Source of the DNA: Saprospiraceae bacterium
GTDB taxonomy: Bacteria; Bacteroidota; Bacteroidia; Chitinophagales; Saprospiraceae
Direction: 5' to 3'
DNA length: 64,000 nucleotides
NCBI GenBank assembly: GCA_041392805.1
Contig: JAWKLJ010000001.1
Location: forward strand, 3,038,001 to 3,102,000
Both the position numbers and the translations under genes were made by a program. Below the pieces are notes generated by a model. It saw only the letters and a program-made list of their open reading frames with translations, was not told where the DNA came from and made no database searches. Shown here in pieces: positions 17,933 through 27,387 of this stretch (its first letter is position 1; every line of letters begins with the position of its first letter).

Positions 17933-20860
17933 AAAGAAATCAAACTGGTGCTGTTGTCCATTGGGTGCACTTAATTCATCCAGTAAATAACTATACCGCA
18001 AACCAAAATCAATATCCAACAATCGGATGGCCCGCACATCAAAACCTAACTCTACACCAAGGGAGCGCACATTCCTCACTACATTGAATGGCGCTTTCAA
18101 TTTTGATCGCCCGAAATCATAAAAAATATTAGCCTTTACCCGTTTTACAAAAGCCAAAGAGCCTACAGCCAAATCGGGATACCACAATGGTAGACTATAA
18201 TTCACGCCAATTTTGTAAAATTCATCTGCCAATATACTATTGTAACCACGCGGGTAAACAAAAAAGTCTGAAAAGCGATAGTTGTCAAGGTAGCCTCTGG
18301 TTTGAAGCATCGTATTGATGTAGAAACTGTGTGTCTTGGTTAGGCCTGGCAGATAGACATCTCCCCGAAGTTGTAAAACATCCGTTGAAAAGTCTCCTGC
18401 CCCTAAGGTTGTTCGGTAGCGACCGTCCAGCACCAGACCCCAACGTGGATTAAGGTGTTGCAAAGCTTGCCGGTCGAGACTGCGCCATAACAACCGAAGA
18501 TCGAGTGCATTAAATTTTACTTTTTCCAAAGGCGTTTGAAAAAAAGGCCTTAAACCGTTAATCCCCGCTTTATTTCCAATAATCGTATCTCTTCTTGCAC
18601 CAGGGCTGTCAAAATTCCCATCGGGATTAACCGCTATATTTTGATAATTCCCTATAAAGTCAAGCCGATGAAACACATTCCCCTTTGAAAAGGTTAAAGG
18701 GACAGATATGCCAGCAGATAAACGATCTTCTTTCCACTCCTCTATATAATTGGTCTGCAACAAGGTCGTGTCATTCAGACTTGATAAATTCGTAAAAACA
18801 GAGGAGCGATTGAGGCGAGCATAGTCTACATTGACCACAGGGAAAAATTCCGCATAACTCAAACCTGCTAGGGCTGTCCACTCCCGATCATTAATATTAT
18901 AATAAGCCGTTGCTTCAGCAGAAAGGGTGCTAAATTTATTGTCTGACAAAATACTGGCACCATATAAAGGGTGCGTTATGGTCGGCAATAAACTATGTGG
19001 ATTGATCAACCCACTTAGTTTGCTGAATTTCTTAACGGAAAAATGGTTGTTCGGAACCTTCTCGACAATACTCCCGCCTTCTTGCGCTACCAATGGCTCG
19101 TAATAAGACATGCCAAATGCTGGCGGCGCTCTATAAGCACGCCAATCTGCAGGATTCAAATCGATTTTCATGACATTATACCCTTGGGGACTAAAAGCAC
19201 TATACACCATCGTCTTTCCGTCATTAGATACCGACGGTTGGAAGGCTCCAAGTAGATCATCCGTGATTTGATAAAGCGTCGGATCGCCTAGTTTAACAGC
19301 ATAAATATTATTAATGCCGCTATAGGCGCCTGAAAAATAAACATATTCTCCTTGACTGTAAGGATGGGTAATTTGATAAGAAGTAGCTGGTAAGAGCGGT
19401 CTGGTTTCACCCGTATTGGCATCTATCCATTGCAACTCATTTACCTCACCTTTCTGAGCTACCACAACAAGGTGATCTTCATCCGCAGCCCAACGAGGGT
19501 ACATGTAAAACCAATTATTCAGATTCGGGAGATCCCTGAGCACCTTTCCATTATTGGCATCCAAAATCACTAGTTTATAGTGTTGTGCCTCATCCGTCGA
19601 AACAGCGACCATTTTATCGCCTGCCTTATTCAAAGCAGGGGAAAAATATTTTGACTGCGTAGTGATTTGTTTTTTTTGATAATTCCCCCTATTGTAAGTA
19701 CGGATCACCGAATAGGTCCGATTACTCCACCGCAGATCGAAATCATACTCTGACCAACAAATCGCCAATCCACCAACAGAAAGGGTAGAATTTGGAGGGC
19801 CGTCAATTCGCCCAGATTGTGTCAATCGCTTTTCATTACCATTGGCATCTATTTGATAATAGGCCGGATTTTCGTCAAAGGCCCGCTTTTCAACCACAAT
19901 TATATTTTCTCCAATAAAATGGGGGTTGGTATAATGAGTAACCGTTTTTTTGGACTTGGTATTCCACTGAACGGCTTTAGGCAAATTGTTTTTAGCCATA
20001 GGTCTTGGTTGCCATAGGCTATCTAGCTCTCGGAAGGTGTTTTTGTATAGCGCCTTGGTATTCAACCCTGTATGCCGTTTGAGACTATTGCTCAAAGGAT
20101 AAAAAAGTCCTTTATATTGAACCGCATCCTTTACTACTTTACCCCAAATATCTTTGCCATAATGCGTCCGAGCATGGGTAGTTAGGTAATAACCAAGGCC
20201 ATACCAGTCTGGTACAAAATCTTTGTATGAACCAGCAGCGGCTTTTTCGTAAGAGTAATCAAGTCCATTTAGGCGTAGTGCTCGGTACTCCATCTCAAAG
20301 GCAGGAAGGCGACCACGGCCCGAGGAGGTCAGCGCCGTCTCCGTTCCTACAGCATCCCCTTCAAAGAACCATCGGGGCAGCGCCGTGGCGGTAAAACCAC
20401 CCCAGGTCCAGGAGCCCAACAGTGACCTGAAAAACTGCGTAACCCCCCTTCGCGAATTGCCGAATTGTTGTACATGCCGGTATTCATGAATAGCTAAAAT
20501 ATCCAACCAATCGGTTGTACAATTGAATTGAGGCGGTGTAAGGTAAAATTCTGACCGGAAAGGCCCGACGGTCACAAAACCATTGGGGATAACCGTCTGG
20601 TTTTGTAAAAGAATCGTAACGGGTTGGTTCTTTTCACCAATCGAATGATGATCTCGTTCCCAAAGGTAATGAACCATATTGGCGACGCGTTGTCCTTGCA
20701 GATCATTCCCTTCCGGGAAAATAACCTGCACCTTATCCGTTTTGATTTGTTGCCATTTTAAAGACGGCGGATTAATCCCTATAGGGTTTGATGGTACTTG
20801 CCCAATCAGCCAGTGGTTAAAAACACAAATGCTGAACAACAGTAAAATCTTTCGAGTCAT
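17912..20860 (-). CDS. gluzincin-like, TolB-type propeller, outer-membrane barrel protein
   Basis: A signal peptide (about 1-20) precedes three parts. Residues about 30-290 contain HEYRHVQQF (HEXXH zinc motif, 125-129) and Glu168 in WFFEGDAVGTET as the likely third ligand, the arrangement of peptidase MA/gluzincins. Residues about 300-600 carry WD40/TolB-like propeller blades (YFSPALNKAGDKMVAVSTDE, YPRWAADEDHLVVVAQKGEV, FQPSVSNDGKTMVYSAFSPQG). The last about 330 residues are beta-rich with aromatic strand ends, like a BamA/Omp85-type barrel. This should be a surface-anchored protease or assembly factor. It overlaps the GCS2-CBS gene tail-to-tail by 21 bases. Confidence 0.75.
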   Translation of the reverse strand: MTRKILLLFSICVFNHWLIGQVPSNPIGINPPSLKWQQIKTDKVQVIFPEGNDLQGQRVANMVHYLWERDHHSIGEKNQPVTILLQNQTVIPNGFVTVGPFRSEFYLTPPQFNCTTDWLDILAIHEYRHVQQFGNSRRGVTQFFRSLLGSWTWGGFTATALPRWFFEGDAVGTETALTSSGRGRLPAFEMEYRALRLNGLDYSYEKAAAGSYKDFVPDWYGLGYYLTTHARTHYGKDIWGKVVKDAVQYKGLFYPLSNSLKRHTGLNTKALYKNTFRELDSLWQPRPMAKNNLPKAVQWNTKSKKTVTHYTNPHFIGENIIVVEKRAFDENPAYYQIDANGNEKRLTQSGRIDGPPNSTLSVGGLAICWSEYDFDLRWSNRTYSVIRTYNRGNYQKKQITTQSKYFSPALNKAGDKMVAVSTDEAQHYKLVILDANNGKVLRDLPNLNNWFYMYPRWAADEDHLVVVAQKGEVNELQWIDANTGETRPLLPATSYQITHPYSQGEYVYFSGAYSGINNIYAVKLGDPTLYQITDDLLGAFQPSVSNDGKTMVYSAFSPQGYNVMKIDLNPADWRAYRAPPAFGMSYYEPLVAQEGGSIVEKVPNNHFSVKKFSKLSGLINPHSLLPTITHPLYGASILSDNKFSTLSAEATAYYNINDREWTALAGLSYAEFFPVVNVDYARLNRSSVFTNLSSLNDTTLLQTNYIEEWKEDRLSAGISVPLTFSKGNVFHRLDFIGNYQNIAVNPDGNFDSPGARRDTIIGNKAGINGLRPFFQTPLEKVKFNALDLRLLWRSLDRQALQHLNPRWGLVLDGRYRTTLGAGDFSTDVLQLRGDVYLPGLTKTHSFYINTMLQTRGYLDNYRFSDFFVYPRGYNSILADEFYKIGVNYSLPLWYPDLAVGSLAFVKRVKANIFYDFGRSKLKAPFNVVRNVRSLGVELGFDVRAIRLLDIDFGLRYSYLLDELSAPNGQQHQFDFFLISIGG

Positions 20861-21014
20861 GCTAGTTCTTTTTCTTTCGATACCTCCAAAGTTATTTAAA
20901 ATAGAGAGAAATTGTTGTCGCTTGTTTGCTTTGTTAGGGGGAATATTATTTTTTACCTTTGTAAAAGTAGAAAGCCAGAATCAGACTACTTCAAAAACCA
21001 TTACAATCAAATTC

Positions 21015-22433
21015 ATGCGTCAATTACTTGAAACAGATCAAAAAGCGCTCGAAATTAATCTTAATGATACGATTTATGGCACCTTTGCTGAAATAGGCGC
21101 AGGACAAGAAGTAGCCCGCTACTTTTTCCAAGTCGGAGCAGCCGCAGGCACCATTGCCAAGACCATGTCTGCGTATGACAAGGTCTATTCTGACCAAATT
21201 TACGGCGTAGAAGCCAGTGGTCGCTATGTCTGCGAAGCACGCATTTACAAGATGCTTGATCACGAATATGAACTAATGGATTACCGTCTGCGAAATGAAC
21301 GGCCCGAAACCAATTTTTTTGCATTTGCAGATACCGTTTCTGCCATCAATTTTTCCAAAACCATCAAAGGTGATGGCTGGATGGGCATTCGTTTCCAACT
21401 CGACCCTCATAGTGAACCAAACGATATCGTCATCCACGTCCAAATGAGGGACAAAAACAACCAATTACAACAGCAAGCGATTGGTATTTTGGGGGTCAAT
21501 CTGATTTATGGTTGTTTTCATTATTACAATGACCCAGAACTATTATTGCAATCCTTAATGGATAGCCTGCAAGGGAGGGTTAAAATAGACATGGTTCGCC
21601 TCACTGGCCCCGATTTTGAAGATGTTGACAATCGATTATTAAGCCTATGGCTCGTTAAACACAAACTGACGGAAGTAGCCATGTTCGGGCCGGATGGTCG
21701 CAACATTCACAGCTCAGAGTTTTTGTACAAAAAAGATGTCCTTGTTGTTCGCGGAAGTTTCCGGCCTGCAACTTTGGTCAATATGGATATGATCCGCACC
21801 AGCTATCAGCAATTCCGCAATGAACCCAAGGTCGACACCAAGCGAACATTCCTCCTGACCGAAATCACCATGGATAACCTGCGCGCACATGGCGAATTGG
21901 ATGAGCAGGATTTCATTGATCGGGCTGAGCTACTCAACGCCATGGGGCAAACGGTAGTAATATCAGATTGCGAAGAACACCAAAAGCTGATTGCTTACCT
22001 GAGTGACTTCAAAGTACAACAACTTGGCATTGTACTAGGCGTACGCCCACTTCTAGACGTTCTCAGCGAAAAATACTACCAAAACATGGATGGCCGACTC
22101 CTCGCAGCCTTTGGAGAAATGTTCACCAGTAATGTCAAAATCTACGTTTATCCTGCCATGCAAGAAGGTAGCGCCGAACTGATGACCGCCCAGAACGTTC
22201 CCATCCCAGAAGGCGTCAAATTCCTTTATCGCCACCTGCTCGACAATCGCCAAATTGTCGATGTCGAGGGTTTTAATCCAGATCATCTGCACATTTTTTC
22301 CAAAGAAGTACTTAGTCTGATTCAAGCCGGGGATAGCGGCTGGGAAGAACTCGTTCCTACCAAAGTGGCTGCTTTAATAAAAGAAAAATGCCTGTTCGGA
22401 TATCCGAGTGAAAAGATGGAATTTGAATATTAA
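21015..22433 (+). CDS. conserved hypothetical protein of about 472 residues
   Basis: The open frame extends back to 20679, but there it overlaps the start of the opposite-strand barrel gene. The first well-supported start is ATG 21015 (MRQLLETDQKALEINLND). Alternative ATGs at 20829 and 20859 would add a hydrophobic stretch. The sequence looks like a soluble cytosolic protein: TIYGTFAEIGAGQEVARYFFQVGAAAGTIAKTMSAYDKVYSD is very ordered, and DEQDFIDRAELLNAMGQTVVISDCEEHQKL resembles nucleotide-dependent folds. I recall similar proteins being widespread in bacteria, sometimes annotated as nicotinate-nucleotide adenylyltransferase, but I see no HxGH motif to support that name. Function unassigned. 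Palindrome D lies just downstream. Confidence 0.8.
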   Translation: MRQLLETDQKALEINLNDTIYGTFAEIGAGQEVARYFFQVGAAAGTIAKTMSAYDKVYSDQIYGVEASGRYVCEARIYKMLDHEYELMDYRLRNERPETNFFAFADTVSAINFSKTIKGDGWMGIRFQLDPHSEPNDIVIHVQMRDKNNQLQQQAIGILGVNLIYGCFHYYNDPELLLQSLMDSLQGRVKIDMVRLTGPDFEDVDNRLLSLWLVKHKLTEVAMFGPDGRNIHSSEFLYKKDVLVVRGSFRPATLVNMDMIRTSYQQFRNEPKVDTKRTFLLTEITMDNLRAHGELDEQDFIDRAELLNAMGQTVVISDCEEHQKLIAYLSDFKVQQLGIVLGVRPLLDVLSEKYYQNMDGRLLAAFGEMFTSNVKIYVYPAMQEGSAELMTAQNVPIPEGVKFLYRHLLDNRQIVDVEGFNPDHLHIFSKEVLSLIQAGDSGWEELVPTKVAALIKEKCLFGYPSEKMEFEY

Positions 22434-22455
22434 CCCAAGGTTTTGGCTGCTTAGA

Positions 22456-22578
22456 GACGGAAAAATAATAAATGATGCAACTTTTGATTCGTTAAAATTT
22501 TCAAAGCAACTGACAGAAAGGAAGTTGTGTGAAAATATTCGCGAATCTTTGAAAAAAGTGGTATCATTTATTTCCGTC
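22456..22578. repeat. long imperfect palindrome, copy D of the TGACGGAAA family
   Basis: The left end GACGGAAAAATAATAAATGAT (from 22456) pairs with the right end ATCATTTATTTCCGTC (to 22578). Inside, TTTGATTCGTTAAAATTTTC (22483-22502) pairs with a GAAAATATTCGCGAATC stretch near 22531-22547. Arms are about 55-60 bases with mismatches and small bulges. The same ends recur at 51252-51313. It follows directly after the hypothetical gene and could terminate it or be a MITE-like element. Confidence 0.65.
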
Positions 22579-22698
22579 AAACTACTTAAATACCGCTATT
22601 TTTATTTTTTTTTACTTTTTTTTCGAAAAAGTTATGGAATTTTCGGCTTTTGTCCGTCTATAGGTATAGGGGCGGCACGGGGCGGCGCGCCACGCCAC

Positions 22699-22731
22699 AG
22701 ACTTTCCAAGTTTTAAAAACTTGGAAAGTCT
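22699..22731. repeat. perfect 33-bp palindrome
   Basis: AGACTTTCCAAGTTTT is followed by its exact complement around a single central base, giving 16-base arms. It sits at the edge of a G+C-rich block between convergent genes. Arms without a T tract and with symmetric ends suggest a REP-like repeat or protein-binding site as much as a terminator. No second copy exists in this window. Confidence 0.65.
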
Positions 22732-22869
22732 CTGCGCCCGCGTCTGCGCCCGCGCCCACGTCCACGGTCTCCCCAGCCGTCCAAGGCCATCCGGCTCCAG
22801 GTCCGGCCCTCCGAGCATCTGGGCGTCTGGACATCTGATCACTGCGTGACCAAGCCTCACCTTAGCAAT

Positions 22870-24045
22870 TCAAAACCGACTCCCCAAGATCCCCAACTCC
22901 AATCCTCGTAATTCCGCCAAACCTCGCAACCTGCCGATCGTAGAATACCCCGGATTGGTCTTTTTATGCAAATCGTCCAACATTTTATGGCCATGATCAG
23001 GCCGCATGGAGATGCCCGTAGCTCGCTTTTGTTGCTCCTCCAATAAGGCTAGCATTACCGAATACATATCTACATCACCATCTAAATGATCGGCCTCATG
23101 GAAATTACCCGCTGCGTCTCTCCGGGTGGCCCTGAGGTGGATAAAATTGATCCGATCCGCAAATTGGCGAACCATAGCAGGTAAGTCATTATCGGCACGT
23201 ACCCCAAAAGAGCCCGTACAAAAACAAAGCCCGTTCGCTGCATCAGGAACAGCTTCAAATAAAGCCGTCAAATCTGCAGCTGTACTGACGACCCGGGGTA
23301 AGCCTAGCAGTGGAAAAGGTGGATCATCCGGATGAATCGCCAATTTCACGCCAACTTCGGCTGCAACAGGGGCAATCGCCTGCTGGAAATCAATCAGGTG
23401 CTTCCGCAGTTTTGGGGCATCCATGTCTTGATAGGCCGCCAAGGCCTTTCGGAAGGCGTCAATCGTATAGCCATCGTCTGCCCCGGGCAGACCGGCAATT
23501 ATATTCTTAATTAACAGGGCCTTCGCCTCTTCGCTGAGATTTTCATAATAGCGAGTAGCGGCTTCAATCGTTTCCGGAGCATAACTATCAGCAGCGCCAG
23601 GGCGTTCGATGATAAACAGGTCAAAAGCGGCTAACGCCGCCGCCTCAAAACGCAAGGCCGTTGAGCCATCGGGCATTGGATAATCCAAATCCGTTCGCGT
23701 CCAATCAATCACTGGCATGAAATTATAGGTGACGACTGGAATCCCACAAGCGCCAAGATTTCGGATACTTTGTTGGTAATTGGCTACATATTTCAACCAT
23801 TCGCCGCTTTGTCGTTTTATACTGTCATGAAGCGGGATGCTCTCTACTACGCCCCATTCCAAACCGGCAGCTTCAATGATGTTTTTCCGCTCTTGAATCG
23901 CCGCTACTGGCCAAACTTCGCCAATGGGAATTTCATGTAAAGCCGTTACAATCGTGGTTGCTCCAGCTTGACGAACATCCTGAAGGGTAATGGGGTCACT
24001 CGGACCATACCAACGCCATGCTTGCTTAAGTTGCTTTGCTTTCAT
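22870..24045 (-). CDS. uxuA: mannonate dehydratase
   Basis: UxuA dehydrates D-mannonate to 2-keto-3-deoxy-D-gluconate in hexuronate catabolism and needs Mn/Fe. The 391 residues span the family's full length. Recognisable blocks are MKAKQLKQAWRWYGPSD at the start, GVVESIPLHDSIK, GIPVVTYNFMPVIDWTRTDL, LAIHPDDPPFPLLGLPRVV and GLCFCTGSFG. Then come FIHLRATRRDAAGNFHEADHL with the metal-ligand His, and MRPDHGHKMLDD near the C-terminus. No other glucuronate gene (uxaC, uxuB, kdgK) is adjacent, so the pathway must be completed elsewhere. It converges on the hypothetical gene across the GC-rich spacer. Confidence 0.95.
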   Translation of the reverse strand: MKAKQLKQAWRWYGPSDPITLQDVRQAGATTIVTALHEIPIGEVWPVAAIQERKNIIEAAGLEWGVVESIPLHDSIKRQSGEWLKYVANYQQSIRNLGACGIPVVTYNFMPVIDWTRTDLDYPMPDGSTALRFEAAALAAFDLFIIERPGAADSYAPETIEAATRYYENLSEEAKALLIKNIIAGLPGADDGYTIDAFRKALAAYQDMDAPKLRKHLIDFQQAIAPVAAEVGVKLAIHPDDPPFPLLGLPRVVSTAADLTALFEAVPDAANGLCFCTGSFGVRADNDLPAMVRQFADRINFIHLRATRRDAAGNFHEADHLDGDVDMYSVMLALLEEQQKRATGISMRPDHGHKMLDDLHKKTNPGYSTIGRLRGLAELRGLELGILGSRF

Positions 24046-24140
24046 TTTTCGTCTTTCGTTTAATTGATGCGGAAAAATAGCAAGAAAAAGTGTTATTTAG
24101 TCACTCCAATTCAATCGTTAATCAATCCGCTTTTTCATCT

Positions 24141-25157
24141 ATGTTCAACAGAAGATCTTTTATTAACAAAATGTTTGGTGCCTCTATCGTAGGAAGCATT
24201 GGACTTAGTAGTTGCCAACCTACTCAAAATGAAGCAGAAACGACGTCTACTCCTGCAAAAACGAATGCAAATTCTAAGGCCATCACCCCTGCTATCATTG
24301 CCACTTGGCCGCATATAGTAGCCACCGCTCCTGCCATGGAAATGATTATGCAGGGTCGCTCCGCTTTAGATGCAGTAGAAGCCTGTGCGCGAATTGTCGA
24401 AGCTGATGAAAAAGATCAAAGTGTGGGTTATGGCGGTTTGCCGGATCGTAATGGCATCGTGACCTTAGACGCTTGTATTATGGACGAAAAGGGCAAAGCA
24501 GGTGCCGTCACCTACCTTCAAAACATTAAACATCCAATCTCCGTGGCCCGAAAAGTAATGGAAGAAACGATCCACGTAATGCTGAGCGGAGAAGGCGCTT
24601 TCCAATTTGCCATCGAACAGGGATTTCAAAAAGAAAATTTATTGACGCCTGAGTCGAAAGCAAAATATGAAAAATGGAAAGCGGAAAACAAGGATGCTCC
24701 TGCCAAAGCCAATATGGACCAACACGACACGATTGGTGTTTTGGCTATTGATAAAAATGGCGATATGAGCGGGGGATGCACTACAAGTGGTATGGCTTAT
24801 AAAATTCACGGCAGAGTGGGTGATTCTCCCATTATAGGTGCCGGATTGTATGTTGATAATGAAGTAGGAGGGGCATGTGCTACAGGTGTAGGTGAATTAG
24901 TCATGACCACCTTGGGGTCCTTCCTTGTAGTGGAATTGATGCGCCAGGGAAGAACGCCACAAGAAGCTTGTGAAGAAGCCGTTCATCGCATTGCTCGCCG
25001 TCATTTAAAAGAAGGGAATGACCTGCAGGTTGGTTTCCTTGCTATGAATAAAAATGGCGAACATGGAGCTTTTTCAATTTTGAATGGCTTTAGTTATACC
25101 CTGCACCAAGGAGGCGAAAATGTAGTGCTGGATGCCGATTTTATGCAGAAAGGCTAA
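24141..25157 (+). CDS. N4-(beta-N-acetylglucosaminyl)-L-asparaginase (glycosylasparaginase)
   Basis: This is an Ntn-hydrolase cleaving the GlcNAc-Asn bond of glycopeptides, or a related aspartylglucosaminidase-like isoaspartyl peptidase. ATG 24141 is preferred over 24090 because MFNRRSFINKMFGASIVGS begins a twin-arginine-like signal with a lipobox (GLSSC, Cys25). Residues about 48-190 are the alpha chain. The autocleavage site is in NMDQHDTIGVLAI, with Thr197 as nucleophile. The beta chain contains HGRVGDSPIIGAGLYVDNEVGGACATGVGE, the substrate-binding signature of AGA. The length of 338 is typical. It stands 33 bases upstream of the M15 lipoprotein gene. Confidence 0.9.
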   Translation: MFNRRSFINKMFGASIVGSIGLSSCQPTQNEAETTSTPAKTNANSKAITPAIIATWPHIVATAPAMEMIMQGRSALDAVEACARIVEADEKDQSVGYGGLPDRNGIVTLDACIMDEKGKAGAVTYLQNIKHPISVARKVMEETIHVMLSGEGAFQFAIEQGFQKENLLTPESKAKYEKWKAENKDAPAKANMDQHDTIGVLAIDKNGDMSGGCTTSGMAYKIHGRVGDSPIIGAGLYVDNEVGGACATGVGELVMTTLGSFLVVELMRQGRTPQEACEEAVHRIARRHLKEGNDLQVGFLAMNKNGEHGAFSILNGFSYTLHQGGENVVLDADFMQKG

Positions 25158-25190
25158 AATAATGCCCCCAAAACCCCAAAATGAAATACT

Positions 25191-26027
25191 ATGCTAGAAA
25201 AAAAACTGATTTCTTTCCTTATCATGCTCCTGTCCTATGCTTGTAACGCTCCTTCAGCTGCCGAACAAACCGTAGAAAACAACAGGCCCGGTCCTCCCTC
25301 ATCAACGGATAGCTCAACACCAGGCCAACAGGAGTCGCCTTTAGGTGCTACCATTTCCAATATACCGAAATCCTTTGTCATGGGGCAGTTTGATCCGGCT
25401 AAGGACCCCAATTTTGTTGCCATCTCTTCTCCTTATGCAGACAGGGAAGGTATGTTTCTACATAAAACAACTTATGAAGCTTTCTTGAAGATGTACGAAG
25501 CAGCCCAAAAGGATAAAGTCAACCTGCGCATTATCTCTGCTACCCGCAACTTTGAAACCCAAAAAATGATCTGGGAGGGCAAGTGGACTGGTCAAAGAAA
25601 ATTATCGGATGGTACCAATGCAGCAACAGAAATAAAAGACGACCTGGAAAGGGCGCTGCGTATCCTAGAATACAGCTCCATGCCAGGTACCTCAAGACAC
25701 CATTGGGGAACAGATATTGACCTCAATGCACTAAATAATGCTCATTTTGAAAAAGAAGAAGGGCTTAAAGTCTACCAGTGGCTTGTCAATAATGCCGCTT
25801 CCTTCGGTTTTTGCCAACCCTATTCCGAAAAAGGCCCCAATCGCCCCGATGGATATAATGAAGAAAAATGGCATTGGTCTTACCTCCCCTTGGCCAAACA
25901 ATACTTGCAAACGGCTAAGGATAGCCTATTAGATACTAATATTCGTGGATTTATGGGAGCAGAGGTCGCCCCACAGCTTAAAGTAGTGGAAAAATATGTC
26001 TTGGGTATCAACCCTGATTGTAAGTAA
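25191..26027 (+). CDS. M15 family D-alanyl-D-alanine carboxypeptidase lipoprotein
   Basis: A VanY/DacB-type zinc carboxypeptidase that trims peptidoglycan stem peptides. Lipobox LSYAC puts the lipidated Cys at 18, and a Pro/Ser-rich linker follows to about residue 50. The M15B signature S-x-H-x-x-G-x-x-x-D is present as SRHHWGTDID (Ser168, His170, Asp177). The second zinc His is His228 in KWHWSY. All metal ligands are there. It lies 33 bases after the glycosylasparaginase, and its stop is only 2 bases from the stop of the opposing permease gene. Confidence 0.88.
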   Translation: MLEKKLISFLIMLLSYACNAPSAAEQTVENNRPGPPSSTDSSTPGQQESPLGATISNIPKSFVMGQFDPAKDPNFVAISSPYADREGMFLHKTTYEAFLKMYEAAQKDKVNLRIISATRNFETQKMIWEGKWTGQRKLSDGTNAATEIKDDLERALRILEYSSMPGTSRHHWGTDIDLNALNNAHFEKEEGLKVYQWLVNNAASFGFCQPYSEKGPNRPDGYNEEKWHWSYLPLAKQYLQTAKDSLLDTNIRGFMGAEVAPQLKVVEKYVLGINPDCK

Positions 26028-26029
26028 AA

Positions 26030-27268
26030 TTACTCGTACCGCAAGGCCTCTATAGGATCAAGTTGGGCCGCCTTAAGTGCTGGGTAAAGCCCAGAGGCAA
26101 GTCCTACTACCATGCAGGTAATGATCGCAATCGTAATCCACAACCATGGGAAAAGGAAACTCCCTCCCATGAGGGCAGACACAGAATTGCCAATCAAAAC
26201 CCCTAAGATAATACCTACAATTCCACCTAATTGACAGATCACAACGGCCTCCGTCAAAAATTGAATCATGATATTGCGCCGAGTAGCGCCTAGCGCTTTG
26301 GAAATCCCAATTTCCCTCGTTCGTTCCGTCACACTCACTAGCATGATATTCATCAATCCGATCGCTGCTCCTAAAAGTGTAATCATACCGATGCCAATCG
26401 CAGCTAAGCGAAAATAAAGGGTGTTTTCTTTGATAATGCCAATCAAACCATCACTTTTAGAAATTTCAAAGTCGTTTTCTTGAAAGGCATTCAATCCACG
26501 AACGTTACGGAGGACCATCGTCGCATTACCAATGGCATGATCAATTTGGGTAGGGTCATTGACAGCCACCAAAATATTATAACTAGAATTGGTGGTCCCA
26601 TAATACCGTTTGGCCGTTTGTAAAGGGATCAAAACCCGTCGATCCTGGCTTTCATTCATACTTGATCCCCTTTTTTTCAGGGTGCCAATCACCTTGAGTT
26701 TAATGTTTCCCAAGGAGATGGTTTGGTCTATTGCTTTTTCTTCTTTGCCATCAAAGAGGTCTTTTACGATATCAGCAGCGATAATTGCCCGATAAGCTCC
26801 GTTAATCGCTTCCAATGGGCTAAAATTACGCCCCAAGCTAATTTCATATCCCTTTGCCTCCAGATAGTTTTCATCGATCCCAAAAACCAAGGTATTGGGG
26901 TTTGTTTTTTTATCCTGGTATTTCGCCGTGGCATTTCCTGTACAATTGAAAGACACGGATGTTTCTGCAGGGAAATTATAGCGCTCTTTGAATTCCAGCG
27001 CTTCCCGATAGGTAAACACATCACCCATTTTCTCTCTTCGCCCACGTCGATTTCCTTGTACTCCTGTTCCTTTTCGGTCTACATCAAAGGTATTTGCCCC
27101 CAAAGAGGATAAATTACTACTCAATGAAAATATCGCACTATCAATAGCAGTCAAAATACCTACCAATGCCATAATGCCAAAAGCAATGATCATTAAGGTA
27201 AGAATAGCCCGTAACCAATTGGATCGAACGGTGCGGATGGCGTAACTTATATTTTCACTGAGCTTCAT
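26030..27268 (-). CDS. MacB/FtsX-type ABC transporter permease
   Basis: A MacB-like permease of 412 residues: one N-terminal helix (about 20-42), a periplasmic MacB_PCD domain (about 45-280) and three C-terminal helices forming the FtsX domain (about 288-312, 335-358, 370-395). The motif REIGISKALGATRRNIMIQFL is the cytoplasmic coupling segment. The C-terminal DPIEALRYE is the classic ending. No ATPase or membrane-fusion gene is adjacent, so its MacA/MacB ATPase partners must be encoded elsewhere. The substrate is unknown. Confidence 0.9.
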   Translation of the reverse strand: MKLSENISYAIRTVRSNWLRAILTLMIIAFGIMALVGILTAIDSAIFSLSSNLSSLGANTFDVDRKGTGVQGNRRGRREKMGDVFTYREALEFKERYNFPAETSVSFNCTGNATAKYQDKKTNPNTLVFGIDENYLEAKGYEISLGRNFSPLEAINGAYRAIIAADIVKDLFDGKEEKAIDQTISLGNIKLKVIGTLKKRGSSMNESQDRRVLIPLQTAKRYYGTTNSSYNILVAVNDPTQIDHAIGNATMVLRNVRGLNAFQENDFEISKSDGLIGIIKENTLYFRLAAIGIGMITLLGAAIGLMNIMLVSVTERTREIGISKALGATRRNIMIQFLTEAVVICQLGGIVGIILGVLIGNSVSALMGGSFLFPWLWITIAIITCMVVGLASGLYPALKAAQLDPIEALRYE

Positions 27269-27387
27269 ATCCAGATCTTTTTGAATAGCGCTAAAGTAGA
27301 AATCTCCCCTTCCTTATTTGATTTTGTTAGATTAATAGCGGTTTATAGTAGACCAACGAAAAGTAGAAAGTTGGAAATTCCGATCTT

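Larger units (their letters stand above)
22434..22869. other. intergenic stretch with palindromes and a GC-rich block
   Basis: This 436-base gap between convergent genes holds palindrome D (22456-22578), an ACTTTTTTTTCGAAAAAGT-type hairpin near 22614-22633, and a perfect palindrome at 22699-22731. From about 22665 to 22850 a strikingly G+C-rich block with repeated CGCCCGCG motifs follows. Open frames here are low-complexity and on both strands, so I call no gene. Confidence 0.7.

Noticed and set aside
20679..21014. N-terminal extension of the 472-residue hypothetical protein
   Set aside because: It runs antisense through the start of the opposite-strand barrel gene, and the composition of the first 112 residues does not fit the remainder.
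22408..22716. 102-residue plus-strand frame spanning palindrome D
   Set aside because: It starts inside the preceding gene in another phase and reads through an inverted repeat; no protein-like pattern.
22612..22860. frames in the GC-rich block on both strands
   Set aside because: Low-complexity Arg/Ala/Pro sequences arising from high G+C content.
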